Shown here: piece after piece, positions 1 through 12,496 of the stretch
Layout of the letters: each line of letters opens with the position of its first letter
Numbering within the stretch: position 1 is the first letter of the stretch
NCBI GenBank assembly: GCA_030737875.1
Contig: CM060918.1
Span: 772,762,552 to 772,826,551, forward strand
Origin: Allium sativum
Taxonomy: Eukaryota > Streptophyta > Magnoliopsida > Asparagales > Amaryllidaceae
DNA: 64,000 bases
Direction: 5' to 3'
The notes under the pieces: generated by a model
What the model saw: the letters and a program-made list of their open reading frames with translations, nothing else
What the model was told of the DNA's origin: nothing
Database searches by the model: none
Translations under genes and position numbers: made by a program

Positions 1-254
1 GTATTTTATAAATCGTTTTAAATTCGTTTTCAAAACAACTTCAACTTCATATTCAATTTTAAATCAAAATTGAATATTCCATATCATTAATATATAAATG
101 ATAATATTTTCAAAATATTATATTTTGAAATCACTTCCTTTTCTATATTCATTATAAAAACGAATATAATCGATATAAATATCGTTCACGTCAAAATGGC
201 GCATATCTAATCAACACGGCTTTATATTTTTCAATAACTTCGTTATTCTATTCA

Positions 255-503
255 ACAAATGAATATTTTCTTCAACACATGAATATATATTTTATTCAAC
301 ACATGAATATTTATTAATTCTTACTTACAATAAAAATGTGAATTTTATTGTATAAATATTTTGTTCAACACATGAATATTTTCAACACATGAATGGTTTC
401 AACACATGAATATTCTCAACACATGAGTGGTTTCAACACATGAATATTCTCAACACATGAGTATTGTCAACACATGACTATTTTGTTTATTCAACACATG
501 AAT
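255..503. repeat. Irregular CAACACATGA motif cluster in the LTR
   Basis: The motif TCAACACATGAATATT and close variants recur about ten times at irregular spacing. The same cluster is at 24104-24325 in the sister LTR, and it is expanded as a 97-bp tandem unit in element B (59271-59541). Each copy has the hexamer CACATG. No function can be assigned from sequence. Confidence 0.75.
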
Positions 504-1212
504 ATAATTTATTTTAATCTTTATTTTCTAAATTGGAATGAGGCTCAATCAATTATCATATAATGTTAGTTATATGGATTCTATACAACACATATACATA
601 ATAGCAACGATAAATAATCAACCATCATCCAGAGTGCACCGCACAACTGCATTAGCATTAAATATAACTAATTGACGCTTACACAGTCTGTCAATCAAAC
701 GATCGACATACCAGTAAACAATTGGGATTAGTGTACGTCGAATATCATCCCAACACCCGTGTGGGGTTTCAAATCAACAAACATAGATTTTTATTTGTGT
801 AGTTGGGCGACGTGTAAAATTTATCGTCCCAATCAATATCCTTCAAATAGGTGTACATAAACAAACCGTCCGGTTTGTAAATGAATATTTATTTTATTCA
901 CATACACGTTAAAAATTATATTTTTAACGATAAAATATTTATTTCAACACATGAATATTTATTTTCATTCATTCCACATCACAATCAATTTTCACCACAC
1001 AACAAAATCAAACAAGTCGTCCATGGTCTGTGGACAACGGGTGTCGGGTGCTGCAAAGCACCGTCTGCATCCTAGTATTTAATTTTAACTAGAAAACAAG
1101 AATTAAAGTGAGAAGTTCTCACCAAGAAGCTAAACCAAACACCACGACTCTTCATAAGTAGAAAATCTTCGTCGTGCTCGCCTTTTGTTACTTTCGTTGT
1201 CCGTATCCACTA

Positions 1213-1690
1213 CATATATAAAAATCGCATTTTTATATTGTTGTTATGCATATAAAAATCATATTTTTATAACTACACTATATGGATAAAAATTCTATTT
1301 TTATACCGCTACTATATAGATAAAAATTCTATTTTTATAACGGGGTTCATATAATAAAGATCATATTTTTATCACGCTAACTTCATAATAAAAATTATAT
1401 TTTTATTTTTTCTTTCCAATAAATAAAAATCATATTTTTATTTCTACTTCACATATTTTTACAACGCTTCTTCCTATATAAAAATTATATTTTTATAATT
1501 CTACCTCTTATATAAAGATCGAATTTTTATCGCTACTTCATATATGTAAAATTCGAATTTTTATCTTGCTTTATATATGTAAAAATCGAATTTTTATCTT
1601 GCTTCATATATGTAAAAATCGAATTTTTATCTTGCTTTCATATATATAAAAATCTAATTTTTATCGTGCTCTCATGGATATAAAAATCTA
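1213..1690. repeat. Degenerate tandem array of AT-rich dyads in the LTR
   Basis: Units of about 30-36 bp each centre on a short near-palindrome of the type TAAAAATCGAATTTTTA, separated by TATATATG and CTTGCTT-like spacers. The array recurs at 25026-25510 and, in a more regular form with a unit of about 34 bp, at 60607-60860 in element B. Confidence 0.7.
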
Positions 1691-2040
1691 ATCTTTACAT
1701 TTCTATGCATAAAGATCCTACCTTTCTATGAAATAAAATCAAACCTTTCTTTAAAATACGAACAATCACTTTTTTATATTTTCAAAAATCATACTTTCCT
1801 ACGGTGTTTACATTGTAAAAATCGCATCTTTACATAAACAGAAATCATATCTTTCCTTAATAAAAAAATCAAATCTTTTTAATGTTGAAAATCAAATCTT
1901 TACTTCTTTTTAAAAAAAAATCATTTTTACTTCTTTAAAATCAAAGCTCTTTAACTATAAAAATCAAAGCTTTTTAATTTATAAAATTCTGAACCTTTCT
2001 ATTTTTAAAACTAAAATTAAAATCAAATTATAAAAACTCA

Positions 2041-2545
2041 TTGTTTTTGGCTTTTGAGGTTGGAGGAGAGGTTGCTTATGTTAATTGGAGGAAAGGGGGA
2101 GTGTCGGCATCGAGGTGGTGGCCAGTAGGGGCGGCGGCAGGCCCTCAGTTGATCGGAGGCGCTAGTTCTTCACGATTGGGGGGGGGGGGAGGGTTAGGGC
2201 TTCGAGGGGATGCGGTTTTCACATCGAAGAGGGAGGGGAACTCGCCTGAGTTGGATCGGAGGCGGGAGGGGGTGCCACCAGCGGCGCCCAGGCGAGGGGT
2301 GGTCGGAGCAGTGGGGTAGGCGGCGATTTCCAGAGGGGTTAAGGGGTTCGGTCCTCGAGATGGAGAAGGGGGAAGGGAAGAGGAAGAGGAGGCTGGGGGG
2401 GGGGGTCGAGCGGTTCACCGGAGCGACGGCCGTCCGATGGGGGGTGCGACGTCGAGCTCCTTAGATCGGAGGCGCTTTCCTTTTTTTATATCTGAATTTA
2501 TACGGGGAGAGAGAATGTATGCTGGGGGGGGGGGGGGGTTTGACT
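2041..2545 (-). other. GC-rich island with long G-runs and a proline-rich ORF in the LTR
   Basis: This is a GC-rich block in a very AT-rich LTR. It contains runs of 12 (2178-2189), 11 (2395-2405) and 15 (2524-2538) guanines on the plus strand. On the element's sense (minus) strand a frame at 2418-2194 begins GTG AAC CGC TCG and would give a 74-residue Pro/Ser/Arg-rich peptide. The equivalent frames in the other LTRs (26249-26010 and 61608-61330) begin with the same MNRS residues; the start is ATG in element B and GTG in both copies of A. The frames diverge downstream, so a functional protein is doubtful. The block may be leader or promoter sequence. Confidence 0.5.
2482..2490 (-). promoter_or_regulatory. 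Candidate TATA box of the element A LTR
   Basis: The minus strand reads TATAAAAAA about 965 bp into the LTR, 64 bp upstream of the MNRS frame. The same TATA lies at 26312-26320 in the sister LTR. The transcription start is inferred. Confidence 0.4.
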
Positions 2546-3453
2546 TAGTTTTATAATTTTATATTTAATCATTTTAATTTTTCAAAAAGCTGATTTTTCC
2601 TTTGAACCCCAAATTAGGCCCAACGACTATCATCCCTAGCGTATTACCCCCATTCTGAACACAATGGGATATGTATCGTAGGCTGATTCGACTGTTTCGA
2701 TCAGTTTCCGTCAAAATCAAAATATAAATCTATATATTGAATTTGAACGCACATTTCAATTTACCGGGGCTGCATACGGACTCTAAAAATTCCCGAAAAA
2801 TGTTTTCAAGCTTCGTATTGACGATACGGTCCTAACAAAACTAATTTCATCGAATTCTGAGACCGTTTGAAAAATGGCCATTTTCCAGTCGATTAAATTC
2901 AACTGAAACTGATCAAATGCGTTTTCTTTTGCCACGCTCACATATTGACTCAGAAAATTACGAATTTTAGAATCTAGCAGTAACTAGACATCCCGGATCC
3001 AACAAAATTGGTTTCGTCGAAAACCGAAGTCATTTGCAAAATTTTCATTTTTAAGGGCTCAAAATTCCATAGCGACTATTCTGAAATTTCAACTGGGCAT
3101 AACTTTTTATCCCCGCTATGAAATTTCAATTTTTCGGATTCGTTGGAAAGATATTCTCAATTAGATTCTAATATTTTTGGTTTCGCTAAAATCTGGTTTA
3201 TTTTGAATCATGTGCATTCATTTGAAATTCGAAATCGATATTTCAAGCTACCGCGCCATATTCAATTCCTTTTATAATTAAAAATAAATATTTATATTCT
3301 AACAACGATCTATATAAATATATATGTTCTATTTCTATTAAAAATAAATTTCTCGTCGTCGTTATTTAAAATAATCCATTTTAAATATTCAAAATTCATT
3401 AAAATTGCCAAAATAAAAATTTTAAATTGGCCCAGAATTTCCGGGTTGTTGCA

Positions 3454-3488
3454 ATCTCCCCCACTTAAAACTTTTCGTCCCCGAAAAG
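3454..3488 (-). other. Polypurine tract and adjoining hairpin, element A
   Basis: On the minus strand a perfect 7-bp stem CTTTTCG/CGAAAAG with loop GGGA (3488-3471) comes just before the purine-rich tract AAGTGGGGGAGAT, which abuts the 3' LTR. Elements B and C have the same hairpin with changed stem pairs. Confidence 0.75.
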
Positions 3489-4479
3489 GAACGAAGCTGA
3501 AAGTTGTTTAATTAATCAACTTAACTTCCATTATTTTCTTTATAGCTTAAGTTCTTCAACTTTTTAGTTTCTAAGAACTTTTCAAATTTTTCAAAAATTT
3601 GGCTAACACCCTAAATTTTCTAAAAATTTCACCATAACCTCCCCTGCATCGGGAGCTTAGGGATATTTCAAATAGCCTCCCATGGCCCTCACCAATCCAA
3701 AAAGAAAAAGAAACAGCCAAGCGGCTAGCCAATTGGCTCATAAAAACATCCAAAACCCAAGAAATTAGTAAACATGTACCTATTTGTTGTGCAAACAATT
3801 TTATTCCTCTGCTCTCGCCTCCTTGCTATGACCTGCTCAATGGATATACATGTATATGCATGGAATTGTAATCATTTTTCAATATAGTTCAATATTCGGT
3901 TCAGTTTGGCGTAAATGGTTAAAAATATTAAACAAATAAACAAACAACACAACCATCAATCAATTAGTTGATTAGCTTTTCAAATTCATAACTTTGATAC
4001 ATATACAGAAAATCATGTTTTTGATGCCAAATCACAACAATAAACTTATCTAGTTTTTGTTCTCACACCAGTCTAATGGAAATATATAGATATCACACTT
4101 TCGAAACTCGAACATAAATACTGATGATGTGGCCACATCATCAGAATCATCCCCGGGCGACTAGAGTGTGATTCTATATCTATTCAGTATATTAAAACTT
4201 CGAATATACGTTCATGACACGTATATGCAAAATCTTTATATACTACATTGTGCAAATTCAATACAAATGAAATATTCAAATACGTATAATTGAATTTAAC
4301 TTTCAAAACAAAATTTGTTTTCGTTTTTATTTTTCAAAACAACACACTTTCGACTCGCTCTAGGATATTACTGATCCCATCTCTAACGAGTTATTCTCAT
4401 TGGATATTACTAATCCAATCTCTGATAAATTCGTTCGTATGGTTCTAATGTGCCTTGTTCTCGAGCTCTGTAAACCAAA

Positions 4480-4491
4480 GCTCTGATACCA
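4480..4491 (-). other. Primer binding site, tRNA-iMet type
   Basis: The minus strand reads TGGTATCAGAGC, the classical complement of the 3' end of plant initiator-methionine tRNA, one base inside the 5' LTR. Confidence 0.9.
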
Positions 4492-6386
4492 CGCTATAAC
4501 GACCTGAACTTCCCCGTGAAGGAAAGCCCGGATTGAGATGAGAACAACACACATCAGAACACAAACAGAAGAACATTTTATTGCTTATTACAATAATTAC
4601 ATCAGAGTACAAGAATATACAGAGTATGAATAAATATTACACACTTACTAAATATCATAGATTACAATAAATTACATAGCAGCGGAAAATAATACAAAAC
4701 ACAACTGAAAGTAATACACGAATACAGAGCTTTCTGAGTATCGTTCCAGCTGTAAACTAGGATCCTATGAATATAAATTTGCAAAACCAAAACTACTAGC
4801 TGCCCGTGTGGAAATAGGGGCACCCAGAGTTTAGGTTAAAACAATAAACTCCAGGTCAGTCACGTGACTGGTGTGAGAACTAAAACAATTATTAATCTTT
4901 ATTTTAAAGTTAGGTAAATCAAGGGACTACGCCGTATAACACGAAACGAGTTTCCTTCCAAGAATACCAGTGCATAAAACAAACAGCGCAAAGCTAAATA
5001 AAGATAAATGAAGCTATTATAAGACCCAGGTCCCATCACACAATGCAGCGCAAGCCGAAGGATAGGGTTTTACCTTATAATAGCCAAATTATGCTTGATA
5101 CGTTTAAAAACAGATTATTTTGATATTACTATAAGTGTAGTGTCAAAACAATTTCAGTCATAAGTATCAATCATAGGAGGCATAACTACCATCTACTATG
5201 TCGCCATACTAGGTTCTACAAATAAAACCGAAAGTCACGTATTGGAAATTGGATTTCCGTCATGAGTCGAGGCAAGGGGCAAGCTCCTCTCCGTTCGAGA
5301 CACTGTAGCAAATGTCTCAGGACCACACACAGCGATCCTTGGATCCTCCAAGGCCGGTCCTCTCCTACTTTTGAGGATTAATTATTCCTGAATACACGTT
5401 TCCCAGTCCTATAGGACCTATATCCGAGGCGCCTCGCATCCAACAACCACACAGGTAAAAATAATATAAATGTCAGGGATGGTAGGTCACTGACATCACC
5501 CATAGCTAGAAAGAAACGTCGTGCATTCCTTGGGTCCTTATCCCGTTTTTGACTCATACCGAGGTGTGAGGCTCGCGAATTAACGCTATACACAAAGCTA
5601 TGCCACACAGGCCGTGCTTTGATCATCAACCACAAGACTTTGCTTTTCAACAGAAGCCTTGATCATCTGCCACTTAGGCATGCCACACAGGCAATTCATG
5701 CCATGCGATTGATATCTATCGATATATAACCTCTAAGCTCGTACGTCTCAGAGAAGGACGTTAAGAAAGAGAATAAATTCCCTGCCGCCAAACAGATATA
5801 TATATTTAATAGAAATCAATCACATAGAATAAAATCCAATTTCAGACACACAGTCCATTTAAGGTTCGTTCTGGGTCTGAACGAAACCGGAGGAATCATA
5901 TTCCTTGCATATCCATCGATCTCCAGGTACGTCTAGACGATCACCAACTGATTCCCTCCTCTTGGGTGTACAACCCAATCAAGATCATCAATAATCATCC
6001 AAACGATGTGAAGACCTCTGGTCTTCAACCACCGTCTTCATCATCGACTTATTGTCGGATCGGTTATTCAGAATGGGTATAAACCCGGCCTTTCCGAATA
6101 ATCCGCGTATATAATAAACAAGTGCTACACAAACACAACATACGCCTCATTCCAATTCAGAATATTCTTCTATTCAAATATTCACATTCTTAGGGAAAGG
6201 TTCCCATTAATTTTATCAAAGATAAATTCTTCTAAATTTATTCTTTAATCTTTCTTTTGATATCAAATCAACCCATGTTAAGGTTTTCCAAACTAGTCAG
6301 GAATAGTGAACCAAACCTAAGTAATCATTTATTTTATTTCCCAATCCCAACATATTCATCCCATGGAGCAAAACTGGTAATACTCC

Positions 6387-6391
6387 ATATC
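6387..6391. repeat. Target site duplication of element C, left copy (ATATC)
   Basis: ATATC directly precedes the first TGTAACAACCCG and recurs directly after the last TGTTACA at 22711-22715. The empty-site sequence in element B has a single copy of the region. Confidence 0.9.
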
Positions 6392-6629
6392 TGTAACAAC
6401 CCGTATTTCGGTAACATGTTAAGACGAGAATCAAGGCAGAATTTAATTTTAAATTCTGAATCAAGTAAAACGGGCTATGCCATTGCGTTCGTCTCGGAAA
6501 AATACGCAAAATAGAGTCTGAGTTTTCGAGAATCGGAGTCCGTATGACCAAGTTAAGGTCCGACGAAGTTTTCAGAAAATTCAAGTTCAAAAACGAGTTC
6601 TAATTTCGAAAATAAGGGCTGGAAGGCTA

Positions 6630-6648
6630 GGCGGGAAAAATTCCCGCC
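6630..6648. promoter_or_regulatory. Inverted pair of E2F-like sites in U3
   Basis: GGCGGGAA and TTCCCGCC face each other across three A bases. Both arms fit the plant E2F consensus WTTSSCSS. The pair lies about 220 bp upstream of the TATA box and is unchanged in LTR 2 (near 12736) and LTR 3 (near 18840). S-phase-linked expression is an inference. Confidence 0.45.
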
Positions 6649-6654
6649 AGGTAC

Positions 6655-6726
6655 CCCAAGTCGACAGCCCTGTCGACTTGGGAGTCGACATGGCTTGACC
6701 CAAGTCGACAGCCCTGTCGACTTGGG
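6655..6726. repeat. Two copies of a 28-bp palindrome centred on paired GTCGAC sites
   Basis: Palindromes at 6655-6682 and 6699-6726 each have 13-bp arms containing AAGTCGACAG around a 2-bp centre. LTRs 2 and 3 carry C-to-T or G-to-A changes at the CpG of the first copy, as expected from methylated cytosine decay. Confidence 0.75.
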
Positions 6727-6864
6727 GGTCGACTTATGGTGGCCGGGCAGTTTTCCCTGGTGCACCTATTTTCTGTCTTGGCTAGGTTTTTGGGCCTGGT
6801 TCGAAATCTGATGGTTCAGGTTGATCCTAGGGTTAATCCTAAGGTCCTAATCACTCCTAATCTC

Positions 6865-6874
6865 TATAAATAAG
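6865..6874 (+). promoter_or_regulatory. Candidate TATA box, element C LTR 1
   Basis: TATAAATAAG lies 473 bp into the LTR, followed by a CT-rich stretch. If used, U3 is only about 0.5 kb and R plus U5 about 3.6 kb. Copies lie at 12970-12979 and 19075-19084. Confidence 0.55.
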
Positions 6875-9800
6875 CCTCTAACCTACCCCTAAACCCTCAT
6901 TATTCATTCATGCAACTAAACTATGGCAAAATTTTGACTCTCATGGCCTCCACTCTCATTCTAAAATTCCTAAGTAAATTTCTATGAGAGGTTTCATGAT
7001 CATGTGAGTATTAGAGAGTCCCTATGTTAGTATGAGAGCTTCTCAAGTTGATTTCAAAGCTAAAGCTTTGACCTTTGTTCATCAAGATGGGGTTTTTATT
7101 GATTTGGAGCTTTCATCTTTGGGTTTTTTTGAATGATGGCATGCATAGGCTTTGTCTCAATCTTTAATTTAATCGATTTGTGCCTTCATAGCAATGTAAG
7201 CCCTTTCCCTACTCTTAGATATTAACTATGAAGTTAAATGTTCATGTTGCAAGTTTGGGTTTGATCATTGAGTATGATACATGCTATCATGTCATGCAAG
7301 TTTATGAAGTCATTATCTTGATCTTGTGGGCTAAAAGCTACAACCTTTATGTTGAAATGTTGCATTATGCAACATGAGAACCCTCATAACCTTTATGTCA
7401 ACTTGCATATGAAGTCATAACCCTTATATGATGATATATGCGAGTTACTAGTCATCATTCCATGTCTTTTGTCACCATGATTCGCTTATGTGCCAAGTTT
7501 GGGTTTATGCATGTTTTTGAGGCTTAAAAATGTAACAAGCAAGTTAATGAACGCATTTGTGCCTCATTTGTCACCATGATTAACTTGTGGCTTAATATCC
7601 ATTTTTGTCATGCCTTTGCCAAGTCTCTTCTTTTAATCCATTACGTTGTTGCGAACGTATATGCGAGTTTAAAAGCGTTGGGTTATGTTATGGGTAATTT
7701 CTAATGACAAGAAAATACAACTTGAAAATATGACTTGAAATATAACATGGAAGTTGACATGTAAGTATGCTTGAAAATATGAAATTGGGAATTTACCTAT
7801 TAAGTTAGGTCTACCCATACTATGGAATTGGGAATTTACCTATTAAGTTAGGTCTACCCATATTCTTAAAAACTTGAATATGAACATGACACTAGACTAA
7901 ACATGAAAGTGACCAACTCGAGGTTGGGTTGAGTTTGCAACGTAAAACTACCCGGAACCGACCGGCCTAACTAGTAGTTGCAAACAATAGGACCCAATGT
8001 GAGAAATTGGTCATGTTGTGCTTGAACCCGAGGTTAGACCAAGTTCTGGTGTAAAGCTACCCGGAACCGACCGGCTTAACTAGTAACCACAACAAAGTCT
8101 AATGTGAGAGGTTGAGGTGCATTAAGTAATTAATGCCACATGATAGGGTTAAGTTAATTTGATTAATGACTCTTAACCAAATATGACATGGACAAATGGG
8201 TTAAGTAATTTGATTAGGCTAACGATACTTAACAAAACATGACAAGGTTGGGTAGGTTAAGTAACTTGATTTGCCTAATGACACTTAACCATTTTTATAC
8301 GACTAGTGGACGGGGTTAAGTTAACCAACACTTAACCAATCTAACTCGGTAATTTTGAAGTGATTAAGTAACCTATACTTAAACACTCCAACTCGGTTAT
8401 TTGATAAGGTTAAGTTAACCAATCTAACGTGATAACATGATAAGGCTAAGTCACGAATCGTTTGAATACACTTGACCAATTTGACTCAGTAATTTGATAG
8501 GGTCAAGTTAATACATACTTAACCAACCTGAACATGGTTTGTAGGGTTAAGTCTTGAACCTGGATACTTAGCCAATTTTGACATGATTTGTAGACGGGTT
8601 AAGTCATGAACTTAAGTGACACTTAATCCATTATGTAAACCCTAGTTCTGAGGATTAGGTGGATAACCGTAGTTAACAAGGATAACGGGAATAAGGCTAA
8701 GTGGTAAATCTTAGTTGAAGAATAACTAAGTAATGATTCTTAGTCAAGGAAATTTAGACCAGTTCATAGATAGATGAGTAACCTAATACGGTAGGTCATC
8801 ATTTAAGTATACGAGTAGGAGCAAGTATCTGGTTTAGATAAAGGCTCCAGCGAACTGGGTAACGAAGCAGCGGCTTCGGGGAACGTGAGGATATTCTTGG
8901 TATCCCTCTGTGAGCTGCCAGGTGATCATACTAGGCTCATGAGAGGTTAAGGTCTGCGTTAGAAGAACCAAGAGTATGCCTTGGTTGCTATACGAGCGAC
9001 CTAAAGACGGGGATGGATAGGGGATAGTCGACGATACACGGTCGTACCCTAGATAGCATTTCGTCAGGCTACCTACCATCTTTGGTCAAGCGTGTACGTA
9101 CGGAAAGGCAGAGAACACCCAAAAGACCATAATTGCTATCTAATTATGGTTGCGGTAAGGCTAGGATTGCGGGTTGGCCAGTAGAGTGTTCTCATACAGG
9201 ATTTATCCTGTCTTGTCTTTCACTAGTTGAGGGAGTGGTCTCGTGGGACCATAGCCACGTATAAGAAAAACAGACCTTAGCATCTGCATCGGCAGATAAA
9301 CCGAAAGCTCCCGACCGAGTCTTGTATTTCTTGATCTGCCCTGTGACAGGACTCGGATGGCACGATGTGATATATGTGCATACAGTCATGGAAAAACGAT
9401 TCACGATGAATGCGTGGGAAAAAGGGCGCGGTTGACGGTTAGCGTAATTCCTAGTGGCCCTGGGTGGTTGAACCCAAACCGAAATACGAAAACGTGCAAT
9501 AGGTAAGCATAATCACTAGTGGTCCTAGGTGGCATAAGTCCTAGTTGCACAAATGATGATTCATGTTGGGAAAGCCTAGCTAGGTCTAGGGTAACAGTCC
9601 AAACGAGCTTAAGGATCATGGAATTACATTGGAGTAGTATAGAACCTCATGGGAAAGCCCGTACGATCTACGGCAAGGAACTGAACATTCACATGGAAAG
9701 AAACATACGAGTTGAGTAACCTATAAATGCGATATATTAGGTTGACATGAACCATTACACGACTTTTGAGTAAGGGTCATTCATGGTTAACACATGATAC

Positions 9801-10491
9801 GGTGGGGATACTATTATGGTAGGTGCAGAGTTAAAATACAGGATAGATACCATGGGACGTTATACGTGATAGATATCTTGGGGATATTATACTTGATAGG
9901 AACCTGACGATGGGATACCTTGTTTTATCTTGACATCATAATTTATCATGACACCTTAGTTTATCTGAGTTCAGTAGTTCATCATGTTATTTTGATTTAG
10001 CTTATCTATCTTGTCATCATGCTTATGTTCATCTCAGTTTCTCATGTCAGTTAACTTTACTAGTTTTTATGCTGATAGTAGATAGGGCTTACTCAGTCTT
10101 TTTGACTGACCCGTTTTGTTTCGCCTCTTTTCTTCCGTTTCCCCCCCAGGTTACAGGGAGGAAATACTGTTGTTTAGTTCGGACTTCTTCTGCTTGAAGG
10201 TCATCTGTGATGGCTTGGACTTTTCTTGGCTATGGCTACTTTACTGTTTTTACTTGGGGAATAATTTATGAAAAAGTCTTTATGCTTCTTTACTATTGCA
10301 AGACAGGTTTTGATGTACTCTGATGTAAAAGGCTTTAGACCTTATTTATTCATGTTATGAAAGTTTGATTTTACTTCCGCTATTTTATATGTTCTGTCTT
10401 GTGATATTTCTGTGTATGTTTACCAATAATGCCCCTCTAAAGCTAGTGCATTCCCTTGCGAGTGACCCTAGCGGAGGCGGGGTGTTACACG

Positions 10492-10502
10492 TGGTATCAG
10501 AG
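10492..10502 (+). other. Primer binding site 1, tRNA-iMet type
   Basis: TGGTATCAGAG lies two bases after the LTR end. Confidence 0.9.
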
Positions 10503-12461
10503 AAGAAGGTTACCAGACGGGGCAAAAGTTTTTAAAGACCTTCTGAAAACCATTTGAAAATCGTTTACAAAGAAGCATTTTTCAAGAAAATTTTCTTTTA
10601 AAAGAAAAAGGCTATTCCCCAAAGGCCATTAGCACTATCCTTGTTTCCTTAATTGAATCTCTTTTCCTTTCTTCCCTCCATCTGTAGTCACAGTGGTTTT
10701 AACTGCGACTAGTCTTTTCTATCTACGAAAGTGCTTTCCATACGATGGAGGTGGTTCTCGAGAGACCAGTGGCCGCGTTATAAGAAAGGATAGTGAGAAA
10801 GAGGATAAAGGATACGAGCTTGAGGATGAGCAACTTGTTGGTATGGCTTAGTCCTCAAAGGAGGGAGAAAGATGAACAATGAAACCCATGACGAGAGAGT
10901 ACCTTTGCCATGGTAAAACGGGGCGGATAGTTAAGTATTATGGGACAAGGACAAGATCATCGGGAGGGCAATAGTATGCTCTCATTTCTAGGGTACCTCG
11001 GAAGGAGGGTAACGATCTTGTTAAAGGTTTAGCTTTTCTTCTCTATCATCCCGTTAGGTCTTCATTTTTCGTATCATTTAAGTCTGCTTCGATAGTTGAG
11101 TCTTTGCACCTTAAGTACTAGCGTAATAGAGAATCCCATTTTTGTCTCAAAATCCTATTGGAGAATCAGTCCATTTATACATAACTTGTTTGGATTTGAG
11201 AATGTCTATGCCAAGTGTTGAGTTTGGAAATAATGCTTATGTTTATAAGCTATGGATGGATTCTAGGGATGAAGTGGTTATCCAGTAGGGGGTGCCACTC
11301 TCGGTTTTGATAGGAGGGTAGTTAGACCTTTTGACTAGCCTTGGTAATACCCTCGAAGTATCGTGTAACCTTTTTGAGGTTCTGTCATGACTAGTTACTT
11401 AGAATCCCTTGATGCCTTTATTGGAAATTTGAAGCCCGATCGAGTGGTGTTCGCCAATAAGACGGATGGTTTACTTCATTTATGCATGGGTTATAGAGAT
11501 CACCCCAGTAAGTGCGCTTGATAACCTGGTTGACATCTGTTTACTTTCAAGAGAAAGTTCTTCTACATGGAATACCTTATAGTATATAAACGAGATCCAA
11601 GATTCACTAGTGAATTTTGGAAAGCTTGCATGAGATCATGAGTACGCAGTCATGTTTGCGCCAAGTATTCTAGAAAAAGGATAAGGGCAAGTGGAACGAG
11701 AGGCGACGAAGAAATGAGTTCCAGCTCATGTTATGGAAACAGGAAATAAGAAGCTACGAAATCGCGAAGTTAAAAGACGGTCAAGGCACAATGGAATTAA
11801 GCTCGAGGAAATATGACTTTGATGGTCAAAGACTAGATACGCGCATGATATCTCTTTTTGGGAGTATATCCTTGATCCCTGTTTTCTGTAGAGCTTACTT
11901 GTAGGTTATCTTTTGTGGACATCCTCTCGGTCCTATTTTCTGTTACAAACCCCGTAAGGAGTTTGTCTTGTTTATCTTCTCGACCCTGTTTCAGGGAATC
12001 CTAGGTAGAACCCTATGGATGTAAACATGTATTTGAAACATGTTATGATTGATATGGTTGCAAGTGGTTGCAAGTGGTTGTTCGTGGATGCGCGAATACA
12101 CATTAGATACTAGCTCGACTCGGTCACATTTCATATTGCATATGCACGAGTATTTTTGTTTATGGATGAAATCGAATGTATTATCATGCGGCTGTTGCAT
12201 ATGAATGAATGATTGCGCACGCATATAGTATCTATATGACTAGGATTATTTGCATACATGTTGGATTCATGGCACTATACATATTTTTGCATTAGAAAGA
12301 TTATTCAGGCCTGATCATTAGCATTAGCTAAGGAACATGTACACACACGTTTTGCATATATTCATACAGCATTAGAAACCATCTAAGGACAATGGTTGCT
12401 TGTGGATGAAGTTTTGAGTAGATGAATGATGGATGGTAGGATATGTTCTTCCTAACTTGGA

Positions 12462-12496
12462 GATTTCGGGGACGAAATCCTAAAAGGTGGGGAAAA
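12462..12496 (+). other. Hairpin and polypurine tract 1 of element C
   Basis: GATTTCGGGGACGAAATC (12462-12479) is a 7-bp stem with a GGGA loop. The purine tract AAAAGGTGGGGAAAA follows and abuts LTR 2. Confidence 0.8.

Larger units (their letters stand above)
1..3453 (-). repeat. 3' LTR of element A (partial)
   Basis: This aligns almost without gaps to 23841-27278, the distal part of the other LTR of A, and more loosely to 58580-62581 in element B. It ends on the plus strand in GTTGTTGCA, where the sister LTR has GTTGTTACA, and is followed at once by the complement of the polypurine tract. It is AT-rich except for a GC-rich island at 2041-2545. Confidence 0.85.
3454..4492 (-). other. Internal region of element A, non-coding
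   Basis: These 1,039 bp lie between the polypurine tract and the primer binding site. All six frames are short and none matches a retroelement domain. It aligns along most of its length with the internal region of B (62582-63603), so it is a conserved non-coding internal region rather than random decay. Confidence 0.75.
6392..10489 (+). repeat. Element C, LTR 1 (5' LTR)
   Basis: 4,098 bp. It differs from LTRs 2 and 3 by an 11-bp deletion near 8420 and by many single-base differences that LTRs 2 and 3 share against it. Small reading frames (for example 9079-8834 minus) recur at the same place in all three copies only because the LTRs are duplicates. Confidence 0.92.
10490..12496 (+). other. 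Element C, internal region 1, non-coding
   Basis: 2,007 bp from the end of LTR 1 to the start of LTR 2. No gag or pol domain is visible in any frame. By eye it differs from internal region 2 by about four substitutions and one extra copy of a 10-bp repeat (CAAGTGGTTG near 12060-12080). Confidence 0.85.

Noticed and set aside
8834..9719. Four small frames repeated at the same offsets in the three LTRs of element C (from 8834, 14950 and 21055)
   Set aside because: They recur because the LTRs are duplicates. Both strands are open, there is no recognisable domain, and the substitutions between copies do not favour codon third positions.
10492..10502. TGGTATCAGAG-type words as parts of tRNA genes
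   Set aside because: They match only the 3' end complement of tRNA-iMet and sit at LTR edges, so they are primer binding sites. No cloverleaf is present.
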